Shown here piece by piece: positions 36,457-46,665 of a stretch of 64,000 bases of DNA. The position numbers were made by a program, and so were the translations under genes. The first letter of the stretch is position 1. Each line of letters begins with the position of its first letter. Source of the stretch: Microthrixaceae bacterium (GTDB taxonomy: Bacteria; Actinomycetota; Acidimicrobiia; Acidimicrobiales; DATDAH01). The notes beneath the pieces are model-generated. The model was not told the DNA's origin. It did not search any database and saw nothing but the letters and a program-made list of their open reading frames with translations. The DNA is taken from assembly GCA_020637195.1 (NCBI GenBank), contig JACJWK010000019.1, positions 4,572 to 68,571 on the forward strand, written 5' to 3'.

Positions 36457-37500
36457 TCATGTGACGTGGACCTCCCCGGTGCCGGGGGTGATGGTGCCGA
36501 TCTCGACGGCGGCGTGGCCGTGCTCGGCGAGGACCGACAGCGCCCGGCCGGCGTCGGCGGGGGGCACGACCAGCACCATGCCGATGCCCAGGTTGAACAC
36601 CCGGGCCATCTCGGCGGGGTCGACGTCGCCGAGGCGCTGGATCTCACCGAAGATGCGGGGCGACTCCCACGCCGACCTGGTCACCTCGGCGTCGGCGTCG
36701 GCGGGCAGCACGCGGTCGAGGTTGCCGGCCATCCCGCCGCCGGTGATGTGGGCCACGGCCCGCACGTCGACGGCCGCGAGCGCCGCCCGCACCGCCGGGG
36801 CGTAGATCACCGACGGGCGCAGCAGCTCGTCGCCGACCGTGGTGGGTGCCCCCTCGTACGCGGGCGCGTCGAGGGCGAGGCCGGCGCGATCGAGCAGGAC
36901 CGAGCGGGCCAGGCTGTAGCCGTTGGAGCGCAGTCCCGGCGACGGCAGCCCGATGAGGGTGTCGCCCACGGCCACGTGCTCGCCGGTGACGATGCGGTCG
37001 CGTTCGACCACGCCCACCGCGAACCCCACCAGGTCGAAGTCGTCGTCGGGCATGACGCCGGGGTGCTCGGCCATCTCGCCGCCGATCAGCGCGCACCCCG
37101 CCTGCCGGCAGCCCTCGGCCACGCCCGCGACGAGCGCCTCCATGCGCTCGGGCACGAGGCGACCCACCGAGATGTAGTCGAGGAAGAAGAGCGGCTCGGC
37201 GCCCTGGCAGACGAGGTCGTCGACGCACATGGCCACCAGGTCGATGCCGATCGTGTCCAGCCGGCCCATGGCCCGGGCCACCTGCGACTTGGTGCCCACC
37301 GGTGGCTGACACTGTTGTCGGGCTGCGAGTGGCCCCCGGGGCACCGCGAACAGCCCGCCGAACCCACCGATGTCGCCCAGCACCTCGGGGCGGTAGGTGG
37401 AGCGGACCGCGGCCTTGATGCGGTCGACCGCGGCCTCGCCGGCGGCGATGTCGACGTCGTACGTCGCCCCTGCGAGGTCGAGCCTCGTTCTGGCTCTCAT
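36457..37500 (-). CDS. purM: Phosphoribosylformylglycinamidine cyclo-ligase (AIR synthetase)
   Basis: A 347-residue PurM that closes FGAM to AIR with ATP. Visible are VDIAAGEAAVDRIKAAVRSTYRPEVLGDIGGFGGLF (split), MCVDDLVCQGAEPLFFLDYISVGRL, ALIGGEMAEHPG, VGDTLIGLPSPGLRSNGYSLAR and VAHITGGGMAGNLDRVLP, all canonical. ATG 37500 overlaps the purF TGA (ATGA). One oddity is that residues about 56-68 read GPLAARQQCQPPV, where the family has the S-G/A-T-D-G-V-G-T-K substrate loop. In another frame the same bases give SPTTVSATG, so two compensating indels scrambled the loop while leaving the frame open. Confidence 0.85.
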   Translation of the reverse strand: MRARTRLDLAGATYDVDIAAGEAAVDRIKAAVRSTYRPEVLGDIGGFGGLFAVPRGPLAARQQCQPPVGTKSQVARAMGRLDTIGIDLVAMCVDDLVCQGAEPLFFLDYISVGRLVPERMEALVAGVAEGCRQAGCALIGGEMAEHPGVMPDDDFDLVGFAVGVVERDRIVTGEHVAVGDTLIGLPSPGLRSNGYSLARSVLLDRAGLALDAPAYEGAPTTVGDELLRPSVIYAPAVRAALAAVDVRAVAHITGGGMAGNLDRVLPADADAEVTRSAWESPRIFGEIQRLGDVDPAEMARVFNLGIGMVLVVPPADAGRALSVLAEHGHAAVEIGTITPGTGEVHVT

Positions 37501-39156
37501 TCGACCGCCCGGCGACTAAATCGAGCCAGAACGGTCGGGGCCGAGCGCGGCGGGCGCGGCCGTTGGCGGCCGGAAGAGCGAGTCGCTGCCGCCGTTGGGC
37601 TGGGCGACGCTGCCGGGCCGTCCGGCGGATGGGGTGCTGTGCCTGTCGCGCTCGACGGGCTCGACCCGAGCACCGCCTTGCGTACACTGGCACCTCGATG
37701 GGGCATCGCCGGGTGAGGCAGGCGTCGCAGAAGCCGGCGCTGTGGCTCCTCGTGGCCTCGGACCAGGCGGTCGAGGGGTGAGGTACGAGAGCGTGCTGAC
37801 GTCGAGGTAGGCCCGGATCTCCCTCGACGGTGAGGTTGGCGGCGAGCAGCTCGCTCCTGGGTACCGGGTGTCCATGCCGTGAAGCAGGGCCACTGTAGGG
37901 CGACGAGATGCGCAGGTGGATCTCGCGGGCGCCGGACCGCAGCATCTTGACCATGGCCTGCAGTGGTGCCTGCGAATGATCGGTCAGTCGACCACGACGA
38001 GGCGCTTGCCGGCGATGCTGTCGCGCAGCGGGTTGCTTCATGCGCACCCCGAGGCCCGCATCTCCTGCGGGCGATGAAGGTGCGCCCGATGTACCGGTTC
38101 CTTGACGAGCCTCGCCCGTAGGGGATGCCGCTGGCCTTGGCGTACCCTCGAGGCGGCGGCGATGCCCGACCTGGGCAACCCCCCACGACCACAAAGTCGG
38201 CCTCGACTGGCGCTCTGCTTCGAGAGCTTCGCCGCCCATGCGCACCTGGGCGTGGTGGACGCCAGCCCGTAGAGCTGGCTGTCGGGCGGGCGAAGCGTAG
38301 ACGAACCGGAACAGGCAGAGCTGGGGTCGAGGTAAGGCCGGGGGAGAAACGGCCGCACTGAGCGGTAGCCGGTGGCGTCGATGATCACCATCCGGCCGGG
38401 GTCGAGCCTGACGAAGTGCGTTTCACCACGTCGAAAAGCGTGGGGGTCTCGCTGGCCAGCACCCAGCCGTGGTCGAGCTTGCCCAGGCAGAGCGGGCGGA
38501 ACCTGGGCCGGACGCCGATGACGCGGGCCGTCCATCAGCACGAAGGGAGAAGGCGCCCGGGGAGGCGGGGCAGCACCTGGTGAGCGTGCGCTCGAGCTCG
38601 CGCCGTCGCTGCGGGGCCTGGCCGCCGCCATCTCGGCTGCGAGTATCTCGGCCACCAGGTCAGGCCGTTTCGTGACCGTGCCTGGGAGACACCCCTGCCT
38701 CGGCCAGGGCCCTGTGTTGGGACCAGGCTGCTGCCAGTGGCCCAGGGCGAATCCCGGCTCGGCGGTGGCCCGGAACACGGCCAGCGCGAGCCGTAGGTGC
38801 TCGAGCGGTGGTCGAGTAGCGGGTGTGGCCGATGCCCAGGTGGCCGCGGAGCGTGGCCAGCTTGATGTCGTCGAACACGTGGGCGACGAGCCCCATGTCC
38901 TTTTGCACCATGAGGGTCTCGCCGTTGCTGACGGCCATGCCTGCCGACTCCGCCTGCAGCTGGAGGGCGGAGGCCGAGGCAGGTGGAGGCGGGGCGACCG
39001 GTTGGCCTGGGGCGTACACGCCGAAGACGCCGCACGCCTCCTTGGGGGTGTCGCCGTCGGGGTCGTGGTGGTCGGCGAGCGGGTCGGTGGCGGCCCCGTG
39101 GCTCGCCTGGCGGCGGTGCCTGCCTCGTCCGACGCCTTCACGTCCCGCGGTGGCAC
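37497..39156 (-). pseudogene. purF: Amidophosphoribosyltransferase, broken by many indels
   Basis: First committed step of purine synthesis (PRPP + Gln to phosphoribosylamine). The N-terminal nucleophile region DTPKEACGVFGVYAPGQP is seen near 39050-38990, with Cys after a short propeptide. Then come ESAGMAVSNGETLMVQKDMGLVAHVFDD and KLATLRGHLGIGHTRYSTT (glutaminase domain). Later pieces in other frames include GIPYG, NRYIGRTFIA, MVKMLRSGAREIHLRISSP, EIRAYLDVSTLSYL and FCDACLT (phosphoribosyltransferase domain end). The frame ending RFSRRAVE stops at 37497, overlapping the purM ATG. Span fits about 550 residues. The GTG start at 39156 is approximate. Confidence 0.8.
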
Positions 39157-39309
39157 ACGCTCTGGGAACCCCGCGAATCGGTGGCTGAGGCCCCAGGCTA
39201 CCGGCTGAATGTTGCGGTCCCGATGATCGGGGTGGCCCTGCCGCGGCCGGGCTCAACGGCCGACTGGGATGTTATTGCCAGGGGCTGAGCGGCCCGTTTC
39301 GGGGACGTC

Positions 39310-40076
39310 GTGAGGGACGCGAACTGGCTGGACGTGGCTGTCAAGGGAAGGTCACCCTGGTCAGGGGTCGGCCCGGGCAGGGGGCGGCTGAGGCCCGCCT
39401 CTTCGCCGCCGCCGAGGGGGCTGAGGCGGTGGTCAGTCATCGATGTGCTCGATACCGAGGGCGAGGCCATGGCCGCTTCGCCGCCATCGGCGAGTCGCCA
39501 CTCACCAGCACCTCGACGCCGTCGACGAGGAGGCGGACTGCGCCAGGCTGAGATCCTCGAGCGCCGGGCCGGATCGACGTGCTCGTCAACAACGCCGGGA
39601 TCTTCCGGTGATGCCCACTGCACCTACGTCCGGAGGGGGCCGAGTACCGCCTGATCGTCGACGTCAACCAGGTCGGATGCCCGGATGAAGGCGGTGATCC
39701 TGTGCAGTATGGTCGCCGCCGAGCGCCGGGCTCGATCGTCAACATCTCGCCGGTGGCTGGCCTGCAGGGCGCCGCCGGGACGATGGCGTACGCCGCGTCG
39801 AAGTGGGCGGTGCGGGGCATGACCAAGGTGGCGGCCAAGGAGGTGGCCCCGTTCGGGGTGCGGGTGAACTCGGTGCACCCCGGGATCATCGACACGCCGA
39901 TGATGACCGAGGCGTCCCCCGAGGGCGGGCTGCTCGAGCGGGTGGTGCGGGCCATCCCGATGGGCCACGTCGCCGAGGCCGACGACGTGGCCCGCCTCGT
40001 GCTGTACCTCGCCAGCGACGACAGCCGGTACTCGACCGGCGCCGAGTTCGTGGTCGACGGCGGCATGACCGCCTAG
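39310..40076 (+). pseudogene. SDR family oxidoreductase, N-terminal half frame-broken
   Basis: From GTG 39310 pieces give RDANWLDVAVKG, then AEARLFAAAEGAEAVVS, VIDVLDTEGEAMAA, and NNAGIF near 39590 (cofactor and N-N-A-G motifs in different frames). From 39702 the frame is clean: GSIVNISPVAG (catalytic Ser), MAYAASKWAVRGMTKVAAKEVAPFGVRVNSVHPGIIDTPMM (split; Tyr and Lys of Y-A-A-S-K), and STGAEFVVDGGMTA at the end. It belongs to the classical 250-residue SDRs close to 3-alpha(20-beta)-hydroxysteroid dehydrogenase type. It is divergent from purF and followed 34 bases later by the SGNH gene. Confidence 0.7.
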
Positions 40077-40110
40077 GAGGGCCCGGCCCTCGCCGGTAGC
40101 ATCCGCCGCC

Positions 40111-41034
40111 ATGCGATCCCGGATGGCGACGGTGGGTACGGCGTTGGTGGTGCTGCTCGTGGCGGCGGTGGGCGGCGGCGCGGGTGCGTCGGCGGCCCCC
40201 TCGACCACGGCGCCGCCGCCGACGTCGATGGCGGCGCTCGGCGACTCCTTCACGGTCGGCTTCGCCACCGGCGCGGCCGACTGCGCCGGCTTCGTGGCCT
40301 GCCCGCAGTACTGTGGTCACGCACCGGCTGACACTTATCAGCGCCCCAGGCTCCTCGAGCCTGGCTCTGGCTGGCAACGGGCGGTTTCAACGCCGCGGTC
40401 CCCTGGCGCCCATGGCCAGCCTGGTCGGGCCAGGCCACCACGGTCGCCCCCACCCAGCCCGACTACGTCACGGTCCTGCTCGGCGGCGGCGACGTCTGCT
40501 TCGGCACCACGCCGACGGCCACGTTCGCGGCCCAGTTCCGCGCCGGCATGGACGCCCTGTTCGCCGCCAGCCCCGACACGAAGGTGCTGGTGGCCTCGCT
40601 CTGGGACTTCGAGTCGCTGCGCAGTGCGGTGCTCGCCGCCGACCCGTCCGCCACGTTCCCGTTCTGCGGCGCGTTCTTCAACGCCCCCGTCGCCACCCGG
40701 GCCGCGATCATGGCCCAGGTCGAGGCGTACAACGACGCCCTGGCCACCGAGTGCGCCACCTACGCCAACTGCCGCTTCGACGGCGGCGCGCTGTTCGCCC
40801 ACCAGTGGAGCGCCGCCGAGGTCGGCCCCGTCGACCACTTCCACCCCAGCGTGGCCGGCCAGGAGATGATCGCCGACGTCCTCTGGGACGCGGGCTACGG
40901 CGGGCACCCCCGCCACCACGCCCACGTCGAAGGACCAGTGCAAGAAGGGCGGCTGGCAGTCCTTCACCGACGCCGCCGGCGTGCCCTTCCGCAACCAGGG
41001 CCAGTGCGTGGCCTTCACCAACCACACCGCCTGA
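40111..41034 (+). pseudogene. Secreted SGNH/GDSL hydrolase, frameshifted
   Basis: ATG 40111 gives a signal peptide (ATVGTALVVLLVAAVGGG, cleavage near ASAAPS) and MAALGDSFTVGFATGA with the GDS nucleophile at residues 44-46. Between about 40310 and 40470 the frame is lost. From then VTVLLGGGDVCFG (block III, G-G-D instead of G-x-N-D), DALFAASPDTKVLVASLWDF and PVDHFHPSVAGQEMIAD (catalytic D-H-F-H) are in one frame. After about 40925 another frame gives KDQCKKGGWQSFT...FRNQGQCVAFTNHTA, a short Cys-containing C-terminal module, to the TGA at 41032-41034. It is related in function to the larger SGNH protein at 16745. Confidence 0.7.
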
Positions 41035-41109
41035 GCCACCGGGCCGCTCGGAGGGCGGGGCGTCACCGCCGCGGACGCAGGGTCGGCGAAGGCACGGCGA
41101 CGCGCCTCG

Positions 41110-43345
41110 CTAGTCGTGGGTGACGGCGGCGCCGAAGGCGGTGGGGAGGCGGTCGCGCCAGGCGGTGGTGCCCTGGCGAGGCCCACGTCCAGCAGGTCCT
41201 TCACCGACAGGCGGTCGCCGGCGGCGAGGCCCAGTTGGGTGACGGGCACGCCGGCGGCCTCGGCCCGCCCGATCGCCTCGCGGGCGCGGTCGGCGGCGAC
41301 GCACACGACCGCGCGCCCCCCGGACTCGGACCACAGCTCGGCCTCGGTGTGCACCCGGGCCACCTGGAAGCCGACGCCCGAGCGCACCGCCATCTCGGCC
41401 AGGGCCAGGGCCAGCCCGCCCTCGGCCACGTCGTGGGCGCCCAGCACGGCCCGCTCGGCCACGAGGTCGCGCACCAGGCCCGCCACCCGCGTGTGGGCCT
41501 CGAGGTCGCAGGGAGGGAGCGTGCCGAGCCGCGCCTGGCCGGTGTGGGTGGCCCACCGCGAGCCGGCCAGGCCCGCCCAGGTGTCGCCGAGCAGCAGGAT
41601 GCGGCCACCGTCGGCCAGGCCCGCGCCGGGCGGCGGTGACGACAGGTCGTCGACCATGCTGAGCAGCCCGATCACCGGTGGGTCGATGCCGCTGCCGCGC
41701 GACCTGCTGGTGGTGCAGGCTGACGTTGCCGCCGATCACGGGCAGCCCGGAAGGCCCGGCACGCCCCGGTCATGCCGTCGATCGACTCGGACAGCTGCCA
41801 CATCACCGGGGGTGCCCGCTGCCGAAGTTCAGGCAGCTGACGACGGCGAGGGCGGGGCGCCGACGAGGCCAGGTTCATGACCGCCTCGGCCACCACCATG
41901 GCGGTACTCTGCCGGGGTCGACCAGCACCAGCGGCGGTTGCCGTCCGTCGTGAGGGCGAGGCTGGCGCCCCCGTCGCCTGCCCGTCACCGGGTGCTTGGA
42001 GGCGCAGGATTTGCGGCGTCGCCGCCCGGGCCGGCCATTGTTGAGGAAGAGTTGGTGGTCGTACTCGCGACGACACCCAGGTGGTGTCGGTGAGCAGGTC
42101 GAGCAGCAATTTGGCCGGGCGGGAAGCCTCGGCCGGCGCCGACGGCTCGGCGGCTCGGCGCTCGCCCAGGTCGGCGGGCTCGGCCCGGGGCCGGTCGTAC
42201 AGCGGGGCGTCCTCGTGCAGCGAGGCGGCGGGCACGTCGCAGAGCACCTCGCCGTCGAAGCCGTCGCGCACCCGGAGTGCGCCATTCTCGGTGACCCGGG
42301 GCGATGACGGTGGCCTGCACCTCCCAACGGGTGCAGATGTCCATCACCTCGTCGAGGTCGGCGGGCTCGACGATGGCCAGCATGCGCTCCTGGCTCTCGC
42401 TGGTCATCACCTCGAACGGCTCCATGCCCGGCTCGCGACGGGGCACCGCGTTGACGTCGACGTCCATGCCCACGCCGCCGCGACTGGCCGTCTCGCTGGT
42501 GGCGCAGGCCAGGCCCGCCCCGCCGAGGTCCTGGATGCCGACCACGAGGCCGGCGTCGAGCAGCGCCAGGCACGCCTCGATCAGCCGCTTCTCCTCGAAC
42601 GGGTCGCCCACCTGCACGCTGGGGCGCTTGTCGGCATCGGCCTCGTCGTCGTCGAAGCCCGCCGAGGCCAGCACGCTCACGCCGCCGATGCCGTCGCGGC
42701 CCGTCGACGACCCCAGCAGCACCGCCAGGTTGCCGACGCCGCTGGCCTGCCCGAGCACGAGGCGGTCGGTGGGCAGGATGCCGAGGCACAGCACGTTGAC
42801 GAGGGGATTGTCGGCGTAGGTCTCGTCGAAGACGACCTCGCCCCCGACGGTGGGCACGCCCACCGAGTTGCCGTAGCCCGACACGCCCGACACGACCCCC
42901 TCGGCGATCCAGCGGCTGCGGGGGTCGTCGAGCGGGCTGAAGCGCAGCGGGTCCATCACCGCGATGGGCCGGGCGCCCATGGTGAAGATGTCCCGCAGGA
43001 TGCCGCCGACACCGGTGGCCGCGCCCTGATAGGGCTCGATGGCGGAGGGGTGGTTGTGGCTCTCGATGCGGATGGCGGCGGCGATGCCGTCGCCCACGTC
43101 CATCACGCCGGCGTTCTGCCTGGGCTGCACGGATGCCTGCCGGAGTGTGCGTGGTATGGCGCAGCAGCTGCTGCGACGACGGTAAATAGAGCAGTGCCTG
43201 ACCTTCACATCACCGCGCATGGCCAGCCTGAGGTGGTCATTGCGGTCGAGGATGGCGCGGATGGAGCTGGAGCCTGCCGTCGGTCAGCGCTGGAGGCCTG
43301 CAGCACCTCGGTCGGTTCGGGGGAGGCGGCGGGCGAGTCGGCCAT
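41110..43345 (-). pseudogene. purL: Phosphoribosylformylglycinamidine synthase subunit PurL, broken by indels
   Basis: ATG 43345 begins MADSPAASPEPTEVLQA. After several shifts, clean sequence runs from QNAGVMDVGDGIAAAIRIESHNHPSAIEPYQGAATGVGG (split) through DIFTMGARPIAVMDPLRFSPL, GVSGYGNSVGVPTVGGEV, DGIGGVSVLASAGF, IQDLGGAGLACATSETASRGGVG and MTSESQERMLAIVEP. The region 41680-42300 is scrambled. The end has LLGDTWAGLAGSRWATHTG, GAHDVAEGGLALALAEMAVRSGVGF and an ASP/SVKDLLDVGLA tail to the stop at 41110. These are all diagnostic of the small-type PurL, which needs PurQ and PurS, both encoded just upstream. About 745 residues. Confidence 0.85.
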
Positions 43346-43519
43346 GCCTGCACGCTACCCGCCTGCCGTGGCGGGCCGGTGCGGCCACGGTGCGGGCGGG
43401 GCGCCGCAATCCGACGGTCGGTCGACCCCCAAATAGGGAGACGAGATCCACGAGGTGAAAAACGACACTTCTGTCTCGGTGACTTGTCATCTCATTCGTC
43501 ATGTGTTGCCATGGGTTCC

Positions 43520-43936
43520 ATGGCAAATACCGCAACCACGTCTTCCGGGATGTCCGACGCACACAAGGCGGCATTGGCGGAAGGTCGGGTTCAGGGGCGG
43601 GCGGTTCGTCGGTATCTGGAGGCCCTCGAGGCCACCCGGCCGCGACGGGGCCGCAAGCGCACCCCGGAGTCCATCCGGGCCCGCCTCGAGCGCATCGACG
43701 GCGAGGCCGCCGACGCCAACCCGCTGCGACGCCTCCAGCTCACGCAGGAGCGCATGGACCTCGAGGCCGAGCTCGAGACGACCGAGGACACCGTCGACCT
43801 CAGCGAGCGGGAAGCGGCCTTCATCGACGCCGCCAAGGGCTACGGCGACCGCAAGGGAATCTCGTACGCCGCGTGGCGCGAGGCCGGTGTGTCGGCGGCC
43901 ACGCTCAAGGCCGCCGGGATCTCACGCGCTCGCTGA
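43520..43936 (+). CDS. Conserved small basic helical protein, unknown function
   Basis: A 138-residue protein whose frame is clean although it lies in a damaged island. The start is uncertain among ATG 43511, 43520 and 43550. It is helical and charged: DAHKAALAEGRVQGRAVRRYLEALE, a basic RPRRGRKRTPESIRARLERIDGEA, LQLTQERMDLEAELETTED, then VDLSEREAAFIDAAKGYGDRKGISYAAWREAGVSAATLKAAGISRAR (split). The last 25 residues look like a helix-turn-helix. Similar proteins are widespread in actinobacteria without known function; DNA binding is my inference. It is placed between purL and purQ on the opposite strand. Confidence 0.7.
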   Translation: MANTATTSSGMSDAHKAALAEGRVQGRAVRRYLEALEATRPRRGRKRTPESIRARLERIDGEAADANPLRRLQLTQERMDLEAELETTEDTVDLSEREAAFIDAAKGYGDRKGISYAAWREAGVSAATLKAAGISRAR

Positions 43937-43954
43937 GGCGGGCGCTCCGCGCGC

Positions 43955-44627
43955 CGCGCCGCCCCAGCCACCGCCGGCGGCGGCCAGGAGCCCGGCCAGC
44001 AGCACGCGTCCGTCGCCGCTGCCCAGCAGGGGGTCGTACGCCCGCTCGGGATGCGTAGCGCCGAGCCTGACCACGCGGCCGGGCTGAGCAGATGCCGCGA
44101 TGCGCCGCCCACCGACCTGGCGGTTCAAGGTTTATCGGCGTACGACATTACCGGTCGTTGCCCCGAGCTGGCCAGCACCGAAGTGAGCACGGAAATACCG
44201 AAGCGGCTGATGGGGATAAAAAACCTGGCCCACCGCCGCTTGGGTCGGATGCGATCCGCGGGTCAACTTTCAGAGCCTGAATCGTGCGCAGAGGAACCGA
44301 GCGCATCTTTCTGGGAGCGCGCCGGGCAGCAGCCGTCCCGCCTCGGTGAGCACCTGAACTCACAGGATGCCGACGACCGGGGCCACCGTTCGCCGCGAAG
44401 CGCGCCATCGCCCATCACCGGCGAGAACTGGCGATGGCGCCGGGTCGCAGGTGTCGCCGTGCGCGAATCCTGCCGTCAGTAATTCACCATTATGTCGACG
44501 TGTCGTTTCAGCGACAAGCTACCGCGCCAGGAGCAAGGCCCCGCCCGCCCAGGGCGCCACGGCCTTGGACCGCGTCAGAGCCCGTAGTTAAGCCGGGGAA
44601 GAGGACGACGCCGACGGTGGGCGCCAT
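43955..44627 (-). pseudogene. purQ: Phosphoribosylformylglycinamidine synthase subunit PurQ, broken by indels
   Basis: The glutaminase subunit of FGAM synthase. ATG 44627 starts MAPTVGVVLFPG, then DAVQ and GALGG (family: F-P-G-S-N-C-D-x-D). Later frames give FSPVMGD, RFAANGGP followed by VVGI (nucleophile-Cys strand), QVLTEAGLLPGAL, and near the end RLGATHPERAYDPLLGSGDGRVLLAGLLAAAG, the catalytic His-Pro-Glu triad region (P-H-P-E-R-A in the family, T-H-P-E-R-A here). The ATG overlaps the purS stop (TAATG). About six indels; sequence error is likely because the gene is essential for the pathway shown here. Confidence 0.75.
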
Positions 44628-44902
44628 TAGACATCGGCGGTCAGTCTCGCATCGGTGACGGTGGGCGTCTCGATGACGTACAGGGAGGAAGCGGGCGCAG
44701 ATCGTCGGCCTGGCCTGCGTCGCGGCCTGCGAGTCGGCTCTATGGCGAAGCGGGATAAAATCGCCCACCCGCACCCCGGAGATCCCGTCGGCTTTCCAAA
44801 CGTGGGCAAAGGACCGCTCTGATGCAGGTGGCGCCTCAGGATCGGCCACGCTGGGCTGCAGCGTACCCCTCGACCACGACGTCAGCGCCGTCGCGCCCGC
44901 AT
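44627..44902 (-). pseudogene. purS: Phosphoribosylformylglycinamidine synthase subunit PurS, frame-broken
   Basis: A small subunit of about 85 residues bridging PurL and PurQ. Pieces are DVVVEG, VADPEAP (family V-x-D-P-x-G-x-x-I), FAHVWKADGISGVRVGDFI (family L-G-F-x-x-V-x-x-V-R-x-G-K), IEADSQAAT and a C-terminal ETPTVTDARLTADV ending in TAA, which shares a base with the purQ ATG. The order and junction purS-purQ, with purL further downstream, match the usual actinobacterial arrangement. The start near the ATG at 44902 is approximate. Several short indels. Confidence 0.7.
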
Positions 44903-44949
44903 CAGGCGGCCACGCCCACCGCCCAGCCCGTTGATGCCCTGCGCTGCTC

Positions 44950-45682
44950 CCAAAGCCAGATCAGCGCCGATAGCGCCGGCCTGGCCAGTGGTGGACGGAT
45001 GGTGGTCGGGCGGCGGCCAGGTCGACGTCGGCGGAAACGGCCCTGCTCGGTTTTCCTGTTTCGACGTGCACCCGCGGATACGCTTTGGCGAGCCTCATTA
45101 TCGCCGCACGGAAGCAGCGTCGCTCGCCGCCACCGCCTCCGGGTGAAGGCGTCGGCCAACCCCCTCGTCGCCGAGGGTGCCAGGACGCTTGGCGCCGAGT
45201 TGGTCCTCCAGCGCCACCCGCAGCGGTCCCGTGTGGCCGTGCCAGCGCTCGCCGGCGGCGATCACCGAGATGGCGCCGTCCGGGCCCGGGCCGCCGGCGA
45301 GGTCCCGGGCCGCGCGGGCCACCGCCGAGGCGTTCCGCAGGCAACCGGCCAGGACGGCCCCGGCGCCGGCCTCGGCGGCGCCGAACGACAGCGCCGAGCC
45401 GTTCGGCGACGGCAGGACGAGCCGGGTCCCCGCCCGCAGGTCGACCAGGGAGGCGGGTCGCAGGGTCCACGCCGCCGCCTCGCCCACGCCGGCGACGAGC
45501 GCGCCCTCGGCGGCCGCCAGCTCGTGCTCGCCCCCGTCGTGCCACCGGTAGGGCAGGACGGTGGCGCCCCGCCCGAGGGCGACGTCGACGCTCGTCGTGA
45601 ACGAGAGCACGTCCACGATGACGACCACCGCCGCCCCGGGCGCGAGGCGACGCAGCCCGTTCGGTCCCCACTCCAGGCGCAC
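44950..45682 (-). pseudogene. 2-phosphosulfolactate phosphatase (ComB)-like protein, 3' part frameshifted
   Basis: GTG 45682 follows purC by 26 bases. The clean part reads VRLEWGPNGLRRLAPGAAVVVIVDVLSFTTSVDVALGRGATVLPY (split; V-D-V-L-x-F-x-T/S is the ComB signature), LVLPSPNGSALSF and AGCLRNASAVARAA, ISVIAAGERW, LRVALEDQLGA. From about 45178 the frame is lost. AVAASDAA, FRAAIMRLAK and SADVDLAAA continue in other frames. ComB makes sulfolactate in coenzyme M synthesis in archaea; bacterial relatives have unclear roles. Its place between purC and purS suggests a nucleotide-linked role or simple co-transcription. Confidence 0.7.
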
Positions 45683-45708
45683 CCGCGGCGACGCGGGCGC
45701 GGCGGTGG

Positions 45709-46601
45709 TCAGCTGCCCGTGCCGGCGCCGGGCCAGTCGGCGAACGACCGCTGGGTGATGCGCTCGTAGGCCTCGATGTAGCGAGCCGACGACGATTCCA
45801 CCACCTCGTCGGGCAGGGCCGGGGGCGGCGGCTGCTTGTCCCAGTCGAGGCCGTCGAGGTAGTCGCGCACCGGCTGCTTGTCGAACGACGGCGGCGTGGC
45901 GCCCACCCGCCACTCGTCGGCGGGCCAGAAGCGCGACGAGTCGGGGGTGAGCACCTCGTCGCAGACGATCAGCTCGCCGTCCACGAGGCCCAGCTCGAAC
46001 TTGGTGTCGGCGATGATGATCCCCCGCTCGGCGGCCAGCGCCGCCCCCCGCTGGTACAGCTCGAGGCTGATGGCCCGCGCCGCCCCGGCGATGTCGGCGC
46101 CCACCAGCCTGGACCGCCCTGAGAGCGAGATGTTGACGTCGTGGCCCTCCCCGGCCTTGGTCGAGGGGGGTGAAGACGGGCTCGGGGAGCTGGGCTGACT
46201 CGGGAGGCCCTCCTCCGGCAGGCGCGCCGCCGCCGCATCGTCCCGCTGCGCTGGTACGCCCTTCCAGGCCGAGCCGGTGTGAGGTAGCCCACGATGCACT
46301 CGAGGGCAGCACTTTGGCCTTTGCGCACCAGCATCGCCCGCCCCGGCCAGGGCGGGGTCCTGGGCGGCGGCGTGAGGCCGGCGAGGTGGCGGAGAGCAGG
46401 TGGTGAAGCGACGGCCCAGCCTGCTCAGAACCAGAAGGCCGAGATCGCGAGCACGCGACCTGTCGATGCCGGCCGTCCATCACGACGTCGAACGCGGAGA
46501 TCCGGTCCGAGGTGACGATGAGCAGCCGGTCCCCGCCGCGAGGTCAGATGTCGCGCACCTTCCCGGTGGCGCGACGTGGGGGAGGCTCGATGGTGGCCAT
46601 G
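45709..46601 (-). pseudogene. purC: SAICAR synthase, N-terminal half frame-broken
   Basis: ATG 46601 starts MATIEPP, followed in other frames by GKVRDI, SDRISAFDVVMDG, RVL-AISAFWF, AMLVRKAKVLP, ECIV-GYLTGSAWK and PEPVFTPSTKAGEGHD (canonical PurC ATP and substrate motifs). From about 46140 the frame is clean: VNISLSGRSRLVG, ERGIIIADTKFELGLVDGELIVCDEVLTPDSSRFWP (split) and FDKQPVRDYLDGLDWDKQPPPP to the TGA at 45709. It converts CAIR and Asp to SAICAR. The length of about 297 codons is normal for the bacterial long form. It lies 64 bases after the purB stop. Confidence 0.85.
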
Positions 46602-46665
46602 GTGCCTCTCGGTCGGGGGTGCGCAGCGAAGTGGGGGACGGGCGTCAGCTCCGCGCCCCAGTCTC

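Noticed and set aside
37486..37533. CGTTCTGGCT/AGCCAGAACG inverted repeat as a regulatory hairpin of purM
   Set aside because: It spans the purF-purM coding overlap. With a 28-base loop and coding constraint it is weak evidence for regulation.
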